Assembly: GCA_016181325.1 (NCBI GenBank)
Contig: JACOZO010000130.1
Span: forward strand, 1-8,459
Source: Candidatus Woesearchaeota archaeon
Lineage (GTDB): Archaea > Nanobdellota > Nanobdellia > Woesearchaeales > GW2011-AR4
DNA: 8,459 nucleotides
Direction of reading: 5' to 3'
Both the position numbers and the translations under genes were made by a program. Shown here one piece after another: positions 6,011-8,459 of the stretch. The notes below the pieces were generated by a model. That model was not told the DNA's origin. It ran no database searches and saw only the letters and a program-made list of their open reading frames with translations. The stretch's first letter is position 1; every line of letters begins with the position of its first letter.

Positions 6011-7162
6011 ATGAACACCAAAGAAAAGGAAAAGAACGTGATTGAAAGCGTGATGTACAGCTACAGCACCACTGCAAGCCCGCTTGAGGAGGAAAACAGG
6101 ATACTCAAGGAGACCGTGTCGAAGCTCAAGGAGGAGGTCGAGAGGTTCAAGACCCCCCCACTCATGATATGCGAGATACGGAATGTCGAGGGCAACCATG
6201 CTATCATAAGGATACCGAACGGCAACCAGTTCTATGTCGGCATTTCTGCGGACTGCGGGCAGCTGAAGCCGGGCGACATGGTGCTCGCGGACCAGAAAAA
6301 CCTCAATGCCATCAGGAAGCTTTCCATAACAAGGAAATTCAACATACAGAAGTTTGTCATTGTGGAAAAACCCGACACGTCATGGGCAGACATAGGAGGC
6401 CTTGACGCGCAGGCAAGGGAAATACAGGAAGTCGTGGAGCTTCCACTGAAAAAGCCCGAGCTGTTCAAGAAAGTAGGCATAACGCCGCCAAAAGGAATAC
6501 TGCTTTACGGCGAGCCGGGAACAGGAAAGACGCTGCTGGCAAAGGCGGTTGCAGCATCAACAAATTCAACATTCATTGAAGTGGTTGGATCGGAACTGGT
6601 GCAGAAATTCATAGGCGAGGGGGCCAAGATAGTCAAGGAAATCTTCGAGTTTGCAAGGAAAAAAGCCCCTGCAATCATCTTCATAGACGAGCTGGATTCA
6701 CTTGCTGCCAAAAGGGTGGAAGTCGGGACTTCAGGGGAAAGGGAAGTGAACAGGACTTTCATGCAGCTGCTTGCGGAACTGGACGGCTTTGAGCCGCTGG
6801 ACAAGGTCAAGGTCATAGGCGCAACAAACAGGAAAGACATACTTGACCCTGCAATTGTGAGGCCGGGCAGGCTTGACAGGCTGATCCACATACCGATACC
6901 GAACAATGAAGGGAGAAAGGAGATCCTTAAAATCCACACCAAGAACATGAGCCTGGACAAGGACATCAATCTAAAGGACATGATTGAAAGGATGGAAAAC
7001 TTCAGCGGCGCAGAGATAAAGGCGGCCTGCACGGAAGCCGGGTATTTCGCGATACGCGACAACAGGACGAACATAACCAAAAGCGATTTCCTCGGCGGCA
7101 TTGAAAAAGTGAAGAAGGAAGAGCTGCTTGAAGGCAATGACTACATGAAGATGTTCGGATGA
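6011..7162 (+). CDS. pan: Proteasome-activating nucleotidase (PAN), AAA+ ATPase, 383 aa
   Basis: PAN forms a hexameric ring that uses ATP to unfold proteins and thread them into the 20S proteasome. Domains in order: a coiled coil at about residues 24-48 (LEEENRILKETVSKLKEEVE); the conserved PPL linker and an OB fold (about 52-110); then the AAA+ module. Walker A is GEPGTGKT (167-174), pore loop 1 F-I-G (200-202), Walker B IIFIDEL with D226/E227, sensor 1 GATNR (270-274), and arginine fingers in RPGRLDR (R287 and R290). It is slightly shorter than well-studied PANs (about 400-430 aa), mainly at the N-terminus. The C-terminus is M-F-G, so the gate-opening HbYX tail has Phe instead of Tyr. The gene has its own promoter, stands alone, and converges on the primase gene. 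No proteasome subunit is in the window. The closest alternative, a CDC48-like ATPase, is excluded by the single AAA module and the coiled coil/OB start. Confidence 0.95.
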   Translation: MNTKEKEKNVIESVMYSYSTTASPLEEENRILKETVSKLKEEVERFKTPPLMICEIRNVEGNHAIIRIPNGNQFYVGISADCGQLKPGDMVLADQKNLNAIRKLSITRKFNIQKFVIVEKPDTSWADIGGLDAQAREIQEVVELPLKKPELFKKVGITPPKGILLYGEPGTGKTLLAKAVAASTNSTFIEVVGSELVQKFIGEGAKIVKEIFEFARKKAPAIIFIDELDSLAAKRVEVGTSGEREVNRTFMQLLAELDGFEPLDKVKVIGATNRKDILDPAIVRPGRLDRLIHIPIPNNEGRKEILKIHTKNMSLDKDINLKDMIERMENFSGAEIKAACTEAGYFAIRDNRTNITKSDFLGGIEKVKKEELLEGNDYMKMFG

Positions 7163-7191
7163 TTTTCTGGCAATAAATTCAGCAAAATAAG

Positions 7192-7263
7192 TGCGTGCGC
7201 TACCTAGTTACTACCTTTCATCATATTGTATCAGAGGGTGTTCACTCGGTCATCGCACACGCA
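7192..7263 (-). other. GC-rich inverted repeat between convergent genes; possible structured RNA
   Basis: TGCGTGCGC (7192-7200) and GCACACGCA (7255-7263) pair over 9 bp around a 54-base loop. On the minus strand the only non-Watson-Crick pair is a G-U wobble; on the plus strand it is a C-A mismatch. This favours a minus-strand RNA. The loop, read on the minus strand, contains a GATGA next to the stem (7254-7250), a CTGA (7234-7231) and an ATGATGA (7224-7218), resembling the C, D' and C' boxes of archaeal C/D RNAs. The terminal D box (CTGA) expected beside the 3' arm is missing. A terminator element is the main alternative. Confidence 0.35.
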
Positions 7264-7281
7264 TGCATAGAATAGACTGAG

Positions 7282-7286
7282 TTTTT
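7282..7286 (+). terminator. T tract after PAN, possible terminator
   Basis: Five T residues follow GACTGAG about 120 nt after the PAN stop and just before the convergent primase stop. It could end PAN transcription. The evidence is composition and position only. Confidence 0.3.
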
Positions 7287-7292
7287 AAAAGG

Positions 7293-8459
7293 TTATTTGT
7301 TTTCATTTGTGGAAGCTGCCTTCCTGATGGAGTAATTCGCAGGGTTCTTTATCCTTTGACAGAAATTGTCAGGTCTGCAGACTCCCATGTCCTTCATGTA
7401 CATTGCATTGTCGCAGTTGGGGGGCAGGGCTTTTTTCTTTATCTGCCTGTGATACCTCAGCTGGCCGAGCAGATAGTTCATGCGCACAGGCTCCTTGTTC
7501 TTCTCGTTCCATTCGACCAGCTTTTTCTCAATCTCGTCATAACCCCATCCGACAGAGGTGTAGAAGTTTATCAGCACAAACAATGCCCTTTTCTTGCCGT
7601 CATCCATGCCGTTATTTATGATGTTGATGCACGGCGGGAAAAACATCTCAGGAATCGCGGATTCTACGGTGAGCAGATGCGTTTTAGTCTGCCTTTTCCT
7701 GGAGAATTCCTCCCTCATCTGCGCAAGCTCCTTCTGCCTTGAAGCCCATTCCATGGCCTGGCTGAAAAGCTCCTGCGCATTCTCTTCCTCAAGGTTGTCC
7801 TTGTCAAGGAACCTGCTTGAGGATATCTTAAATAGCTCCGGAGTGGCGTCAGCCCTGTTAAAATCAATTACTTTCCTTGGGTCAATGGGCAGAGATACCA
7901 GCCCTGATGATTCGTGCATGGAATAAGGCATCCTGTAAAGGTGCCTTGAAGATATGAGTATTGAGTCTATGCTCAGTATAGCCTGCGCATTGAATTTTAT
8001 CTTGAATTTTGCGCTTTTGCACTTGGGGCACCTGGATGCCCTGCCCAGCTCCTTCTTTTCCATGACAGAGCTGCATTTTTTGCACTTCCTGAAATGCTCG
8101 TTTTTGTCTGAATTGTCGCGGGAGCTGCATTTCGGGCAGATGAACTCAAATTTCTTCTCATTGGCGGGAATCCTTGTCTCGCATGAGTCGCAGACCATGC
8201 TGACAAGCTCATTATAGGATTTTCCGGTCTTTTCAATGAGCTTGTCTATGCCTTCGGCAGTTATGGTGTCTGTGAAGCCACCATTCACGTCCATGTGATG
8301 CACCAGGTAAGAAGATATCAGCCTTACGTCATCAGGAAACCTCAATCTTGTTTCTCCCTTGGCCTCGATAGTCTTGGGAAAAGCCTCAAACGGAACTCCT
8401 ATATGGAAGCCCTTGTTGCCGGAGAACTTGCAGCTTATGGACTTTACCTTGTGCTCCTT
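7293..8459 (-). CDS. PriS-PriL fusion DNA primase, 5' end missing (388 codons visible)
   Basis: This replicative primase makes RNA/DNA primers. The reading frame is open to the right edge, so the N-terminus with the first catalytic D-x-D is outside the window. In visible numbering, residues 12-20 are FSGNKGFHI, the conserved S-G-x-x-G-F-H-I motif of PriS. Next come eight cysteines in four C-x2-C pairs (90/93, 108/111, 126/129, 144/147), two zinc ribbons. Then I-D165-S-I-L-I leads to RMPYSMHESSGL (176-187) and LPID, matching the third catalytic Asp and R-x-P-x-S-x-H segment of PriS, closest in style to eukaryotic PRIM1. Only about 80 residues later the PriL C-terminal domain begins: FPPC277-I, then PPNC349, GVC361 and NFC367, the four cysteines of its 4Fe-4S cluster, ending near KNPANY. 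The PriL N-terminal domain appears absent. A TTG at 8345 is internal leucine, not the start. Confidence 0.88.
   Translation of the reverse strand, partial: KEHKVKSISCKFSGNKGFHIGVPFEAFPKTIEAKGETRLRFPDDVRLISSYLVHHMDVNGGFTDTITAEGIDKLIEKTGKSYNELVSMVCDSCETRIPANEKKFEFICPKCSSRDNSDKNEHFRKCKKCSSVMEKKELGRASRCPKCKSAKFKIKFNAQAILSIDSILISSRHLYRMPYSMHESSGLVSLPIDPRKVIDFNRADATPELFKISSSRFLDKDNLEEENAQELFSQAMEWASRQKELAQMREEFSRKRQTKTHLLTVESAIPEMFFPPCINIINNGMDDGKKRALFVLINFYTSVGWGYDEIEKKLVEWNEKNKEPVRMNYLLGQLRYHRQIKKKALPPNCDNAMYMKDMGVCRPDNFCQRIKNPANYSIRKAASTNENK

Noticed and set aside
6505..7137. A 210-codon open frame on the minus strand opposite PAN
   Set aside because: It lies entirely inside the firmly identified PAN gene and its serine-rich low-complexity translation is typical of an antisense shadow.
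7191..7264. A tRNA in the gap between PAN and the primase, suggested by length and a terminal stem
   Set aside because: No T-arm (TTCRA flanked by a 5-bp stem), D-arm or anticodon arm can be drawn on either strand, and the terminal stem is 9 bp rather than 7.
8343..8345. TTG as the start codon of the primase
   Set aside because: The frame stays open to the window edge and encodes the conserved PriS motif FSGNKGFHI upstream of it, so this is an internal leucine.

Overview
The window looks archaeal, and most likely comes from a small-genome (DPANN-type) archaeon. The evidence is a proteasome-activating nucleotidase (PAN), a eukaryote/archaeal-type DNA primase whose PriS catalytic part runs straight into a PriL iron-sulfur domain in one polypeptide, TATA-like boxes about 26-28 nt upstream of several start codons (leaderless transcripts), and GGTGA-type ribosome binding sites inside or behind transcription units. 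PriS-PriL fusion is known from Nanoarchaeum and other DPANN lineages. I cannot name the lineage more closely.

Layout. Positions 3-1208 (minus) hold a complete M16 zinc peptidase. It is divergent, across a 42-bp gap with two facing TATA boxes, from an M24 Xaa-Pro dipeptidase-like gene (1251-2309), an M29-like aminopeptidase (2324-4102) and a two-CBS-domain protein (4113-4766). Positions 4767-5716 form a distinct islet: an AT-rich promoter with a large inverted repeat, a small winged-helix protein (4923-5192) and an overlapping RelE-like toxin (5189-5557). The islet ends in a second, diverged copy of the last 20 codons plus stop of the CBS gene. Positions 5717-6010 are non-coding, with two small inverted repeats and the promoter of PAN (6011-7162). 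PAN converges on the primase gene (7293 to the right edge, minus, 5' end missing). The 130-bp gap between them carries a 9-bp GC-rich inverted repeat that may be a structured RNA or a terminator.

How the genes fit together. Three metallopeptidases (M16, M24, M29) and the unfoldase of the archaeal proteasome lie within about 7 kb. PAN would feed proteins to the 20S proteasome, and the peptidases could finish peptides to amino acids. This is a plausible protein-turnover neighbourhood, although PAN has its own promoter. The toxin-antitoxin-like pair sits between the two halves as an apparent insertion at the 3' end of the CBS gene.

The observations most worth checking are the 950-bp direct-repeat arrangement around the toxin-antitoxin islet, the near-perfect 30-bp palindrome at its promoter, the compact primase fusion with two inserted zinc ribbons, the M-F-G C-terminus of PAN, and the stem-forming element between PAN and the primase.
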